Made by a program: the position numbers and the translations under genes | Part shown: positions 8,357 to 16,024 of the stretch, one piece after another | Layout: each line of letters begins with the position of its first letter | Numbering within the stretch: the stretch's first letter is position 1 | The notes under the pieces: generated by a model | The model's input: only the letters and a program-made list of their open reading frames with translations | Told to the model about the DNA's origin: nothing | Databases searched by the model: none | Source: an uncultured Devosia sp. | GTDB taxonomy: Bacteria; Pseudomonadota; Alphaproteobacteria; Rhizobiales; Devosiaceae | Length of the DNA: 64,000 bases | Assembly: GCF_913055165.1 (NCBI RefSeq) | Contig: NZ_CAJXJS010000007.1 | Span: 24,106 to 88,105 of the forward strand | Direction: 5' to 3'

Positions 8357-9171
8357 CAGAGCATTCTCCTTTCGAGGCCCCACGCCTCAAGTGCTGCAAC
8401 TTCTTGGGCAGTGAGTGTTGGCGCGGTGAACAACATGTCTCTTGCCGCGCCTTTCCAGAAATTGGCCGGGCTATCACCAGTGCTAGAAAAGAACCGAGTG
8501 CGCACAGAGGCCGTGGTAGCAATTGGGCCACTAGTGCCACTCACCTGGCCATCTACGTCCATCCGGACGTTGCTATTGCCCATCAACCCCCGAACTAAGT
8601 GACGACTGGAGAAGTCAACAGTTGTGCCTGTTACCCCTCCCGTGCCAGACCCGGTGCCAACCGCGACACGCGCGCGATTGACTCCAGTATCCACTAGGCG
8701 CAGCACAAGGCGTCGATCTGTTGAAAGAGCTCCGCCATATCCCATCAGATGGCGGGCGGTAGTGTCCGCAGGGAGGGCGTCTTGCTGGATGATGCCGAAG
8801 AAGTCTACCGCGTCATTCCCGATAGGCAGATTGAATGTGCTTTCCGCGCTGAGAAAGTCGTCTATGCCGTCTGCTGTTAGACAAGGGCGGCCCCCGAAGC
8901 CAGTGGCAGAGTAGGCTGGCCTTGAAGGACTGCTCGCCTGGGTTAGCTCATAGCCATTCTTCATCCCACGCCAAGCAGAAACATAACCGCCAACGATGGT
9001 GAGCGACGACAGTAAATCGGCGGTCCACCACTCCAGCAGTTTGTCACCCAAGGCGAGCGGCGTCCAACCCCCGCCCGTTGATGGGTTAGCAAGGCTGGCG
9101 ACTGAGACCACCGGGTAGGTCACACTGGTGACCAGTCGTCGGCCTGCCGCTCGGCTAAGCAACTCAGTCAT
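8356..9171 (-). CDS. LamG/concanavalin-like phage tail-associated protein
   Basis: 271 residues. The pattern GGRPCLTADGIDDFLSAES followed by beta-rich sequence and a C-terminal TAQEVAALEAWGLERR is typical of concanavalin-A-like lectin domains found in phage appendages. It probably binds a surface glycan or decorates the tail tip. It overlaps the upstream gene by 8 bp and the downstream one by 4 bp, so it is translated as part of the late operon. Confidence 0.65.
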   Translation of the reverse strand: MTELLSRAAGRRLVTSVTYPVVSVASLANPSTGGGWTPLALGDKLLEWWTADLLSSLTIVGGYVSAWRGMKNGYELTQASSPSRPAYSATGFGGRPCLTADGIDDFLSAESTFNLPIGNDAVDFFGIIQQDALPADTTARHLMGYGGALSTDRRLVLRLVDTGVNRARVAVGTGSGTGGVTGTTVDFSSRHLVRGLMGNSNVRMDVDGQVSGTSGPIATTASVRTRFFSSTGDSPANFWKGAARDMLFTAPTLTAQEVAALEAWGLERRML

Positions 9172-9535
9172 TGAACAAGCTCCTCAATGCGGTGAAGAGA
9201 CCGGCCGCGATCGTGGTGACAACTGTGTCAGCAGTCTCGACGCGCAACTGATAGGTCGCGTAGGTGGAAGGGATGCCAGCCGTCACGGCCGCGGAAAGAT
9301 GCACCGCGATGACACCAGCTTCAGTGTCAAATGTGATGCCGTCAGCACTGGTCACTTCCACCATGCCCGCATCGATTGGCCCGTCCTCCCGCGTGATCCC
9401 CTTTGGCCAGGCAATCCGCATGGCGGCAGAGGCACCGACCAGGTCGGGAGCCGCGCCATCCGGCGTCCATGTCACGTTGAAATCGAAATCATCCCCGGCC
9501 TGCACGGCCAGGTCGAAAGCTAAAGCATTGGTCAT
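9164..9535 (-). CDS. Phage structural hypothetical protein
   Basis: 123 residues, predicted mostly beta strand: MTNALAFDLAVQAGDDFDFNVTW, then ASAAMRIAW and a C-terminal TTIAAGLFTALRSLF. This layout resembles small beta-sandwich accessory proteins found near tail-fibre genes in lambdoid phages of Rhizobiales. No function assigned. It overlaps the LamG-like gene start by 8 bp. Confidence 0.6.
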   Translation of the reverse strand: MTNALAFDLAVQAGDDFDFNVTWTPDGAAPDLVGASAAMRIAWPKGITREDGPIDAGMVEVTSADGITFDTEAGVIAVHLSAAVTAGIPSTYATYQLRVETADTVVTTIAAGLFTALRSLFND

Positions 9536-9556
9536 GGCAAAACCCCCAATGACCAG

Positions 9557-9817
9557 TCAGGCGCGAAAAGCGATGCAGCTGCCCGTCCGCCGCGTCAGCC
9601 GGAACGTGCCCGGCCCCTCAATTCCGCGCGCGGGCCTTTTGGGCAGGCGAAGGGTGTCGAGAACAACATAGACACCGCCACCGCCGTCTATTTCGATATC
9701 GACGGACGCATCGAATGACGCCTGCTTAATTCCCACCGTGGCCCGCCCCCCTTCCTCAAGGGTAAAGGGGTCTGACGACGTGACGGCTTTGCCGACGGGG
9801 ATGATATCAGTTGCCAT
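9557..9817 (-). CDS. Small phage hypothetical protein
   Basis: 86 residues, beginning MATDIIPVGKAVTSSDPFTLEEGGRA; likely a small beta-rich capsid- or fibre-associated protein. Not recognised. It is the first gene after the terminator that closes the lysis cassette, so it either depends on read-through or has its own promoter in the 81-bp gap. Confidence 0.55.
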   Translation of the reverse strand: MATDIIPVGKAVTSSDPFTLEEGGRATVGIKQASFDASVDIEIDGGGGVYVVLDTLRLPKRPARGIEGPGTFRLTRRTGSCIAFRA

Positions 9818-9849
9818 CTGGCACTCCTGAATGCTGCGGTTGAGGACAT

Positions 9850-9871
9850 GAAAAAAGCGCCTCGCGGCGCT
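9850..9871 (-). terminator. Rho-independent terminator after the lysis cassette
   Basis: On the minus strand AGCGCC-gcga-GGCGCT is followed directly by TTTTTT. It lies 28 bp after the last lysis-cassette gene. Confidence 0.8.
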
Positions 9872-9898
9872 CGGTTTTGGGGTGGCCGGGCAGCTGCG

Positions 9899-10096
9899 TC
9901 AGCGCAGCGATTGCTCTATGCAGATGATTGCGCGGAAGCAGTCGGATTTGATCCGGTGGCCGCTGAACACGAGCGTGGCAAGCACAGAGATCACCACTAT
10001 GGCGGTGACCCTCGCGACGGCGCCGGCGCGACGGCGCGCCTCACCGTTGATGACGCGAAATGACTCGCGCCGTGCCGTCAGGTCAGATTTGTCCAT
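9899..10096 (-). CDS. Small single-span membrane protein of the lysis cassette
   Basis: 65 residues starting MDKSDLTARRESFRVING, with one membrane segment (about residues 28-46, AIVVISVLATLVFSG) and a short basic, Cys-containing tail. Its start overlaps the end of the holin-like gene. It could be an antiholin or second holin; the family is not recognised. Confidence 0.6.
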   Translation of the reverse strand: MDKSDLTARRESFRVINGEARRRAGAVARVTAIVVISVLATLVFSGHRIKSDCFRAIICIEQSLR

Positions 10097-10424
10097 CGCC
10101 CTGCCCTTCCTGCTTGAGCAGCTTCCGGCGCATCTGCCAAACGTCAATGAAGAAGCCGGAAACCAGAATGCCGCCGATGCCGACAATGAAGCCGCCCAGA
10201 CCTTGCGCGGCGTCCGGTTCAACACCGGTGAAGCTGATGACCGGCTGCAGCACAGGCTGGAAAGCAGGGCCGATATAGGCGGCGCAGATGGCGCCCACCG
10301 CAATGCTGATCAGCCCGTCGATCGGCGGCTGTTTGAGGGTGAGCCAGCGCACCAGGCCGCCGAGCGCGCCGGCCACGGCCAGCTTCGCCACTGGCGAAAA
10401 CAGCCAGTTGAAGTTGAAGTCCAT
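10083..10424 (-). CDS. Holin-like membrane protein
   Basis: 113 residues. Three probable membrane helices are visible: VAKLAVAGALGGLVRWL, LISIAVGAICAAYIG and LGGFIVGIGGILVSGFFI, followed by a charged tail (MRRKLLKQEGQGDGQ). This is the layout of class I phage holins, which permeabilise the inner membrane to release endolysin. The start is MDFNFNW, overlapping by one base the stop of the Rz1-like gene. Context between spanins and a small membrane protein supports the role. Confidence 0.72.
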   Translation of the reverse strand: MDFNFNWLFSPVAKLAVAGALGGLVRWLTLKQPPIDGLISIAVGAICAAYIGPAFQPVLQPVISFTGVEPDAAQGLGGFIVGIGGILVSGFFIDVWQMRRKLLKQEGQGDGQI

Positions 10425-10738
10425 TAGTCCGCGCCCTCCAGTTCGGCCTTCACGTTGTCGTAGTGGTTGGCGCAACGGCGGATGACGCCGTTGGCCTGGT
10501 CGAGCTGGGCACGTTCACGGGCCAGCACCGCCACCGCATTGGCCCCCAGCGGCGCCGGCGCGTGGTCGATCTGTCGGCGGCAGTCGCCGGGTAGTACGGG
10601 CAGGAGAATTCCTGCCCGCACCTTGCCGGTTTCAGCGGCCGCCTGGGCGATCCGGCTGGGTGTGCACCCCAATAAGGTCAAGGGCAGCAGCATCGAGAGC
10701 GCAAACACTCTCGCCCGCCGCATCGAGGCGCTGTTCAT
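10424..10738 (-). CDS. Rz1-like outer-membrane spanin lipoprotein
   Basis: About 104 residues starting MNSASMRRARVFAL, with a signal sequence ending in the lipobox LTLLGC. The start lies inside the Rz gene in another frame, the classical embedded Rz/Rz1 arrangement. The product would be a lipoprotein linking to Rz across the periplasm to fuse the membranes at lysis. A second start at 10723 is equally possible. It is longer than lambda Rz1 and, unlike it, extends well beyond the Rz stop. Confidence 0.72.
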   Translation of the reverse strand: MNSASMRRARVFALSMLLPLTLLGCTPSRIAQAAAETGKVRAGILLPVLPGDCRRQIDHAPAPLGANAVAVLARERAQLDQANGVIRRCANHYDNVKAELEGAD

Positions 10739-11045
10739 AGGCATCAATCTCCAGTTCGAGGGCATCGCGCAGCGCCTGGGCGTCGTCGGCCGCCGTCTGG
10801 CTTTCATCTATGAAGCGCTGCGTGACGCGCTCCGCGATCTTGAATTGCCGTAGCTGCTCGGCGGCGACAGCGTCTGCCGCCGCCTTTTCGGTCGCGGCTT
10901 CGCAAAGCCGGTCCTGTTCTTCGATGATGGCCGGGATCTGAATGTGATCGGCGACCAGACCACGTCCAAACCAGGCGGCGCTGCCGGCCACCAGCGAGCC
11001 CGCCAGGGCGGCAGCGACAAGCCCAATGCCCGTTAGGTTCAGCAT
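10632..11045 (-). CDS. Rz-like inner-membrane spanin
   Basis: 137 residues: an N-terminal membrane anchor (about residues 4-26, IGLVAAALAGSLVAGSAAWF), then a long charged, Ala- and Glu-rich helical region likely to form a coiled coil (residues 38-115). It sits between the endolysin and the holin and carries an embedded lipoprotein gene. Either a GTG at 11048 or the ATG at 11045 can serve as start; I use the ATG. Identification rests on architecture and context. Confidence 0.75.
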   Translation of the reverse strand: MLNLTGIGLVAAALAGSLVAGSAAWFGRGLVADHIQIPAIIEEQDRLCEAATEKAAADAVAAEQLRQFKIAERVTQRFIDESQTAADDAQALRDALELEIDAYEQRLDAAGESVCALDAAALDLIGVHTQPDRPGGR

Positions 11046-11791
11046 CACGCCGCCGCCTTCGCTTCAAACGTGCCGCGCAGCAGCTTGACCGTAGCTTCGT
11101 CAAACGCGCCGGACTGCGGCAGGCCGTTGAATTCCTGATAGAGCCGCAGCGCTGAGGCCGTCCGCTCGCCGACAATGCCGTCGATCGGCCCGAACTGCAG
11201 GCCGGTGCGGGCCAGCAGCTTCTGCAGGTAGACCAGCCGAGCATCCGGCCCCGCCACCTTGACGGTGCCACCAGTGTCGGCCGGAATAGCGATGATCTCG
11301 CCCCAATTGCCCTTGATGTCAGCGCCCGGCAGGCCCTTGCTGACAGCCCAGGGGATGACATCAAAGCACGGGCAGGCCTTCATCCATTCGCCCGGCTCGA
11401 TCACGCCATCACCATCGCGATCTGGCGACAGGTCGCGATGGCCGCAGATTTTCGCCTGGGGGTACTGGACCACCAGTTCCTGCAACCACGCTTCCAGCGC
11501 CACGAGCTGGGGCTCGGTTGCATTGTGCTCCGGCTTGCCGGCGGCGTTGATTCCCCCGACCAGAGCGATACCAAGAGAGATGGAATTGAAGCCGGCCACA
11601 TGCGCGCCAACGGCATCGAGCCCACGGCCGATCTCCCGGCGCCCGTCGCGGCGCAACAGGCCGCCATAGCCAATATCACTCCACCCCTGCGCCTTGTGCA
11701 TCGCCCGCACCTCTGCGACGCCGATGTCGCGCGATGGCGGGGTGGCGGTGACATGAACGACAATAAGCGTCGTGACCTTGCGATTGGCCAT
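11045..11791 (-). CDS. Endolysin: N-acetylmuramoyl-L-alanine amidase with peptidoglycan-binding domain
   Basis: 248 residues. Amidase_2 domain at about 1-150, with the first zinc His in IVVHVTATP, the GYGGLLRRDG and GRGLDAVGAHVAGFN motifs, and the second His/Cys ligands in KICGHRDLSPDRDGDG...KACPCFD. A C-terminal PG_binding_1 domain (about 175-240) has LQFGPIDGIVGERTASALRLYQ. It cuts the amide between MurNAc and the stem peptide. There is no signal peptide, so release depends on the holin. It is the first gene of the lysis cassette, just after a terminator. Confidence 0.93.
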   Translation of the reverse strand: MANRKVTTLIVVHVTATPPSRDIGVAEVRAMHKAQGWSDIGYGGLLRRDGRREIGRGLDAVGAHVAGFNSISLGIALVGGINAAGKPEHNATEPQLVALEAWLQELVVQYPQAKICGHRDLSPDRDGDGVIEPGEWMKACPCFDVIPWAVSKGLPGADIKGNWGEIIAIPADTGGTVKVAGPDARLVYLQKLLARTGLQFGPIDGIVGERTASALRLYQEFNGLPQSGAFDEATVKLLRGTFEAKAAA

Positions 11792-11811
11792 TGGACGTCT
11801 CCTGGTGTTTG

Positions 11812-11842
11812 AAAAGAATGAGGCGGTCCAGAGGGACCGCCT
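11812..11842 (-). terminator. Terminator between tail genes and the lysis cassette
   Basis: AGGCGGTCC-agag-GGACCGCCT, perfect 9-bp stem; on the minus strand it is followed by CATTCTTTT. It lies between the tail-fibre-associated gene and the endolysin. Confidence 0.7.
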
Positions 11843-11851
11843 TGGATTGTG

Positions 11852-12283
11852 CTATTCAGCCGCCCAAAGGGCGTCAGAGGTGATGTCCGGTGGTATCGGC
11901 TCCATCACCTCGATCGCATTAGAGCGTGCCCGCAGCCGCTCGATCTCGGCCCAGGCCGCCATCGCGGCCGCCTGGCGGGCCTGTAGCGGAGCGGGCCAGT
12001 TAGCTGGGTCCGAACCATATTGCATGGTAGCGGCCTGTCCAGCGGCGAGTGTGTTCCGCTGCTGGTCCTCGCTCATGATGAGCAGGATGCGCCGTCGGCA
12101 CTCTGCCTTCACTACTGCAGGGCTGACTGGAGGCGGCTCATAGGCCGGTATCGCGTTCCCCTCGGCCTCCCACTCGGCGATCATCTGGCGATGGCGGTTG
12201 GTGGGATCGTCGGGGACGGTCATGAGGATGCCGTCGATGGTGGCCGAGATAGAGCCGCGTTCAGTGTAGCCGTGAATGTCCAT
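11852..12283 (-). CDS. Tail-fibre-associated (possible fibre assembly) protein
   Basis: 143 residues starting MDIHGYTERGSISATIDG. The order is a short beta region, a Pro-rich linker (AYEPPPVSPAVVKAECRRRILLI), then a helical C terminus ending LARSNAIEVMEPIPPDITSDALW-like sequence. This layout is common in phage tail-fibre assembly chaperones encoded directly after the fibre gene. It begins 2 bp after the fibre stop codon. Family assignment is by layout and position only. Confidence 0.6.
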   Translation of the reverse strand: MDIHGYTERGSISATIDGILMTVPDDPTNRHRQMIAEWEAEGNAIPAYEPPPVSPAVVKAECRRRILLIMSEDQQRNTLAAGQAATMQYGSDPANWPAPLQARQAAAMAAWAEIERLRARSNAIEVMEPIPPDITSDALWAAE

Positions 12284-12285
12284 GA

Positions 12286-14373
12286 TTAAAGCTCCGCGTC
12301 TGCGACGTACGAGTAGCCAGTTGATGCTGTCGGATTTACATAGAAGCCATTGTCGTAGGTCCCTAAGTCGGTGTTTGAGCCTCCCCCCGGCGTCCAAGAA
12401 ATGGAAGGGACAACGCGCTTACGCACCCTGTATGGATGGAAGTGATAGACGCCAGCGTTCCCCGCACCATTTCCCTTCTCATAGTACCGGCAGCAAATAT
12501 CTTCTTCCTGCTGGACATGACGCGGCGAGAACGGATCGGCCTCAGCACTCGCATCGCCTTCAACCAAAGAGGCGGCCGTAAAGCCGTAGTTTCCGGCAGT
12601 CCTAGGTGTGAACACAAAGTCAAAGGTCAGGTCGTGCCCCACACCAAAGGTTTTTCCGCCTGTATGTGCAAGTGTGAGCACGTCTTTCTTCTCAACGAAG
12701 TTGGAGACGCCGTTCACAGAAGTCGTGACACCGTTAACAACCACCGAAGCCGAACCGCCTGACCCAAACCTTTGCTGCAAGAGAAAATAGGCATCAAAGG
12801 CTGCGGGACCGGACGCATAGATGCGGGCTGAGACATCCCCTTTGGAGAGGGTCTTTACGCTCTCGATACGCTGGAACAATTCGACAGTGCCAGTTGTTGG
12901 ACCGACGGCGAAGTTGATATTCAGGAAATTCTCGACGTAAGGCGGGATCGCATAGTTATACGCCAGAACCGAGATGATAGACCAAGTAAGCGGCTGATTG
13001 GTCCCATTGTAGACCTGCCATCGATCCCCAACCCATCCCGTGGCACCGGCGGCAATGTTGCCCGAATTTGCCCGCTGGGCAACCGACCATGCGCCATTAA
13101 TCAGTTTGTTGCGGAGACCGGCCAGAACGTCCGCCCCGATGTTCGCCCGAGCCTGACCCTTCTGGGCGGCGGTCAATGCCTGGGCTTCGTTGAACCTAAC
13201 GGCGTGAGGGGCCGAAACCACAGGCGCCGTCGGATCGGTGTTATCGACGGCAATGCCAGTGCCAGCCGCCACACTGTTGACCGTACCCGCACCATCGATG
13301 CCCTGCCGTGCCAGTAGCTGCCAATAGGCATTGCTTGTGGTTGGCAGGGTCGGCGGGGCGTTGCCGGTGGTGTCTCCTAGAGCGCGCCATGACGAACCGT
13401 TGTAGAGCACGCCATCGTCTTCGACATAGGCAGTGGCGCCGTTGTAGTCGCCCTGCCAGTTAATGCCGCGCCCACCTTGAATGCCTTGGATACCCTGAAT
13501 GCCTTGGACACCCTGCGGCCCGGTGTAGACCGCCACTAGCTCCCAATCGGGGCCCGCAATGAGCCGCACGACACCAGACCGGCCAGAATAGGCGCCGAAG
13601 TCGGTCTGCAGGTCGGTGACGAATACCAGATACCCCGCCGCCTCACCCTCAAGCGCGGTCAATTCGGAAGGGTCGGCCACGGTGGCATCGGTGACATAGC
13701 CTTCGCCGGTATCGCCAGTGCGGGCAAACGCCACCATAAGCTCGTCATCGGCCGCAAAGCTGCCAGAGCCGCCGATATAGGTCAGGGTCAGCTTTCGGTA
13801 GCCAGTGCCGTCCACAACCGAACCGGTCAACTCGTAGGCGTGGAAGGCCGAAGGATCGGCAATGCCGCGCACCCAGAGATTGCCCTTACCCAGCGACGTG
13901 CTGTCATCCCAGGTGTCGATTTCACCTGATACAGCCCCGCCATTGGCGTCGAGCACGTCGATATAGGCAGCCGTGGCAAGTGTCGGATCAGCATTGTTGA
14001 GGCGGATATAGCCAGAGCCGGGATCGGCATCGGTCACGCTGTCGCTGAAGTTGAAGAACAGGCCGCGACCATTAGCCTGGACGACGCTCAACTGTTCGAG
14101 CAGTTGTCTGGTGCGTTCCGAGGCGCGCACGCTGTCGGGAGTAAGCAGGATTTCATAGGCATCGCCAGAAAGCGCGGTGCCAGGCCAGGCATTGATGCTG
14201 ATCGACGTGTTGCTGGTCGCATCGGCTGTGACACGCGCAAAGATGCCCTGCGCCGGGTCGGTGAACAGGTCGCCCTCGAAAATCTTGCCCTGCCAGGACG
14301 TGCCTACGCCGGTCACAGTTGTGCCGCCGTTCGAAACCGTTACGGTTCCGACCGAATAGATGGTCTCTGCCAT
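12286..14373 (-). CDS. Tail fibre protein with collagen-like segment
   Basis: 695 residues. The N-terminal third is beta-rich (MAETIYSVGTVTVSNGGTT with TSWQGKIFEGDLF). In the middle (about residues 282-302) is a Gly-X-Y segment GPQGVQGIQGIQGIQGGRG that would form a trimeric collagen-like rod. After it come an alanine-rich AQKGQARANIG repeat typical of fibre shafts and a C-terminal domain beginning LRNKLINGAWSVAQRA, a common distal module of phage fibres. Likely the main receptor-binding fibre. Fourth gene downstream of gpJ-type tip protein. Confidence 0.85.
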   Translation of the reverse strand: MAETIYSVGTVTVSNGGTTVTGVGTSWQGKIFEGDLFTDPAQGIFARVTADATSNTSISINAWPGTALSGDAYEILLTPDSVRASERTRQLLEQLSVVQANGRGLFFNFSDSVTDADPGSGYIRLNNADPTLATAAYIDVLDANGGAVSGEIDTWDDSTSLGKGNLWVRGIADPSAFHAYELTGSVVDGTGYRKLTLTYIGGSGSFAADDELMVAFARTGDTGEGYVTDATVADPSELTALEGEAAGYLVFVTDLQTDFGAYSGRSGVVRLIAGPDWELVAVYTGPQGVQGIQGIQGIQGGRGINWQGDYNGATAYVEDDGVLYNGSSWRALGDTTGNAPPTLPTTSNAYWQLLARQGIDGAGTVNSVAAGTGIAVDNTDPTAPVVSAPHAVRFNEAQALTAAQKGQARANIGADVLAGLRNKLINGAWSVAQRANSGNIAAGATGWVGDRWQVYNGTNQPLTWSIISVLAYNYAIPPYVENFLNINFAVGPTTGTVELFQRIESVKTLSKGDVSARIYASGPAAFDAYFLLQQRFGSGGSASVVVNGVTTSVNGVSNFVEKKDVLTLAHTGGKTFGVGHDLTFDFVFTPRTAGNYGFTAASLVEGDASAEADPFSPRHVQQEEDICCRYYEKGNGAGNAGVYHFHPYRVRKRVVPSISWTPGGGSNTDLGTYDNGFYVNPTASTGYSYVADAEL
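13477..13530. repeat. Tandem repeat coding the collagen-like Gly-X-Y segment
   Basis: Imperfect 9/18-bp repeats (units like CCTTGGATA and CCTTGAATG) inside the tail fibre gene. Such repeats can change copy number and so vary rod length. Confidence 0.7.
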
Positions 14374-14387
14374 TGATGCCTCTGAGA

Positions 14388-15179
14388 TCAGGAGCGACGG
14401 CCGAACTTGCCGACGACTTCAACCTGGTAGGTGGACGAAAAATTGGTGCTCAGGCTTGTCGAGCATGCATCGGAGCCGCCGCGCCGATGTGTGGTTTTGT
14501 AGAGCGGCGCAAACATGTCCGCGTCTTCAATGGTGCCGGGGCTGTTCTTGGTTTCGATCTCGACAACAGGGATGCCTGGTGAGGTGCCATAGACCCACTC
14601 GCCGCCATTGCTGTCTGCCGGCGCTGTCCAGTTGAAGCCTGCCCCGCCATAGCTGCCCCAGCCACCAGGCGGAACACTGACCGATTGCTGCCGGTGCAGT
14701 TTCAGCTTTCCCCCGCTCAAATAGAGGGAAAACGCCCTTGCCATACCGACTTCTGCCTCCATAAGCAGAGAGCCGGAGAATGGAATCCAGACATTGCTGG
14801 GCTGAACCAGTTCGATCGCATTGCTGCCCCAGGTGTGGGACGGTGCAACGGTTCGATTGATCCGGACCCGCCCGACAAAAATATCGGCGCCAGTCGGGGC
14901 GTCGGCCAGATCGGTTTCCGACGACCATTCCTGTGCCGGAACGCTGATGGCCGTGGCGCAGGCATTATCCTGGGCGACCAGACCGACATTGTAGTCATTG
15001 GCCCACTGCCAGTTGTAGGCATAGTCCTTGGTGAAATCGGGAAACACCACGTTGATGGTGCTTTCGAAATCGTAGGCTTCAGGCAGTAAGTTAACCAAGG
15101 TGCCATCGGTGGTCGAGACGATGCGCCCGTCTTTTTCGATGACGATCTGGCCATCAACAATCGAGAACCCGTCACTCAT
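14388..15179 (-). CDS. Phage tail-tip region hypothetical protein
   Basis: 263 residues starting MSDGFSIVDGQIVIEKDGR, predicted beta-rich, with a WNW/HTWGSN-type middle region and a Gly-rich stretch (SVPPGGWGSYGGAGFNW). Not recognised. It overlaps the upstream gene by 4 bp and lies between tip protein J and the fibre, so a structural or adhesion role is likely. Confidence 0.6.
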   Translation of the reverse strand: MSDGFSIVDGQIVIEKDGRIVSTTDGTLVNLLPEAYDFESTINVVFPDFTKDYAYNWQWANDYNVGLVAQDNACATAISVPAQEWSSETDLADAPTGADIFVGRVRINRTVAPSHTWGSNAIELVQPSNVWIPFSGSLLMEAEVGMARAFSLYLSGGKLKLHRQQSVSVPPGGWGSYGGAGFNWTAPADSNGGEWVYGTSPGIPVVEIETKNSPGTIEDADMFAPLYKTTHRRGGSDACSTSLSTNFSSTYQVEVVGKFGRRS

Positions 15180-16024
15180 GGCGCCTGCACCTGAACACTG
15201 CCCGAGCCCGTGAAGGAGCCGCCATAAGCCATGGATGCCCCATAGACATAACCATAGTCAGCGATCCCCATGGCGCCGCGACCCAGTCCGAGCTGCAGGC
15301 CGCTCGGCACAGGATCATAGCTTGTGCCATCAGGCCGGACGGCGCGTGGAGCCCCGTTGTTGAGGTCAATGGTTCGCCCGAGCGATAGGCCGAAGGGCGA
15401 GCCGCCAGGCACCACCTGCAGGTAGCGTCGGGAGCTGTCGAACTTCCCCAGCCCCATCTGCACCACCCCGGTGGCAGGATCGAAATCGAGCAGGACATCG
15501 CCCGACGGTGCTGGCGGAGCCCTGAAGACCAGAACGGTATATTCCCGGCTGACAGCCGGCAGGCCGCCACTGCCGACCGAAGCGAATTCATAGAGCCGCA
15601 GTTCGGTATTGGTGACATAGGCCGTCACAAACCGGGCACCACCACCAGCGTCCGCCTGCACCGGCATTCCGGGCCAGCAGACATTCCCGTCATAGATCAC
15701 CAAGGCCAGAGGCGGATAGCCGAGAGAGTGGGTCAGCAGCAGATGATCGGCGGCGGCCGTGGTATAGCCAAACGGGAAAATCTGCCCTGGCGGTGCCGCA
15801 CCAATCGACAGGGCCGCGTGGTTGACAGTCACCGCAGTGGGGCCGTGACTAACCTCCATATAGTCGAAGTCCGAGTGGAAATAGACCTTGTCGAGATGTG
15901 ACGCTGGGCTGTTGAGAGGGGCGTTTCGCGCCGAGTTGGGATCGTTGAAATCCCCGGTAGAGCCATTCTCGTCATAGAGCGCGCACCTTCCCGTGGTCGG
16001 GTCCGTCATGAACACGATTGCCAT
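15176..16024 (-). CDS. Phage tail-tip region hypothetical protein
   Basis: 282 residues starting MAIVFMTDPTTGRCALYDENG. Beta-rich, with a C-terminal Gly/Ser-rich part (YGYVYGASMAYGGSFTGSG). It shares its first base with the last base of the gpJ-like gene. It probably forms part of the tail tip or fibre connector; no family recognised. Confidence 0.6.
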   Translation of the reverse strand: MAIVFMTDPTTGRCALYDENGSTGDFNDPNSARNAPLNSPASHLDKVYFHSDFDYMEVSHGPTAVTVNHAALSIGAAPPGQIFPFGYTTAAADHLLLTHSLGYPPLALVIYDGNVCWPGMPVQADAGGGARFVTAYVTNTELRLYEFASVGSGGLPAVSREYTVLVFRAPPAPSGDVLLDFDPATGVVQMGLGKFDSSRRYLQVVPGGSPFGLSLGRTIDLNNGAPRAVRPDGTSYDPVPSGLQLGLGRGAMGIADYGYVYGASMAYGGSFTGSGSVQVQAP

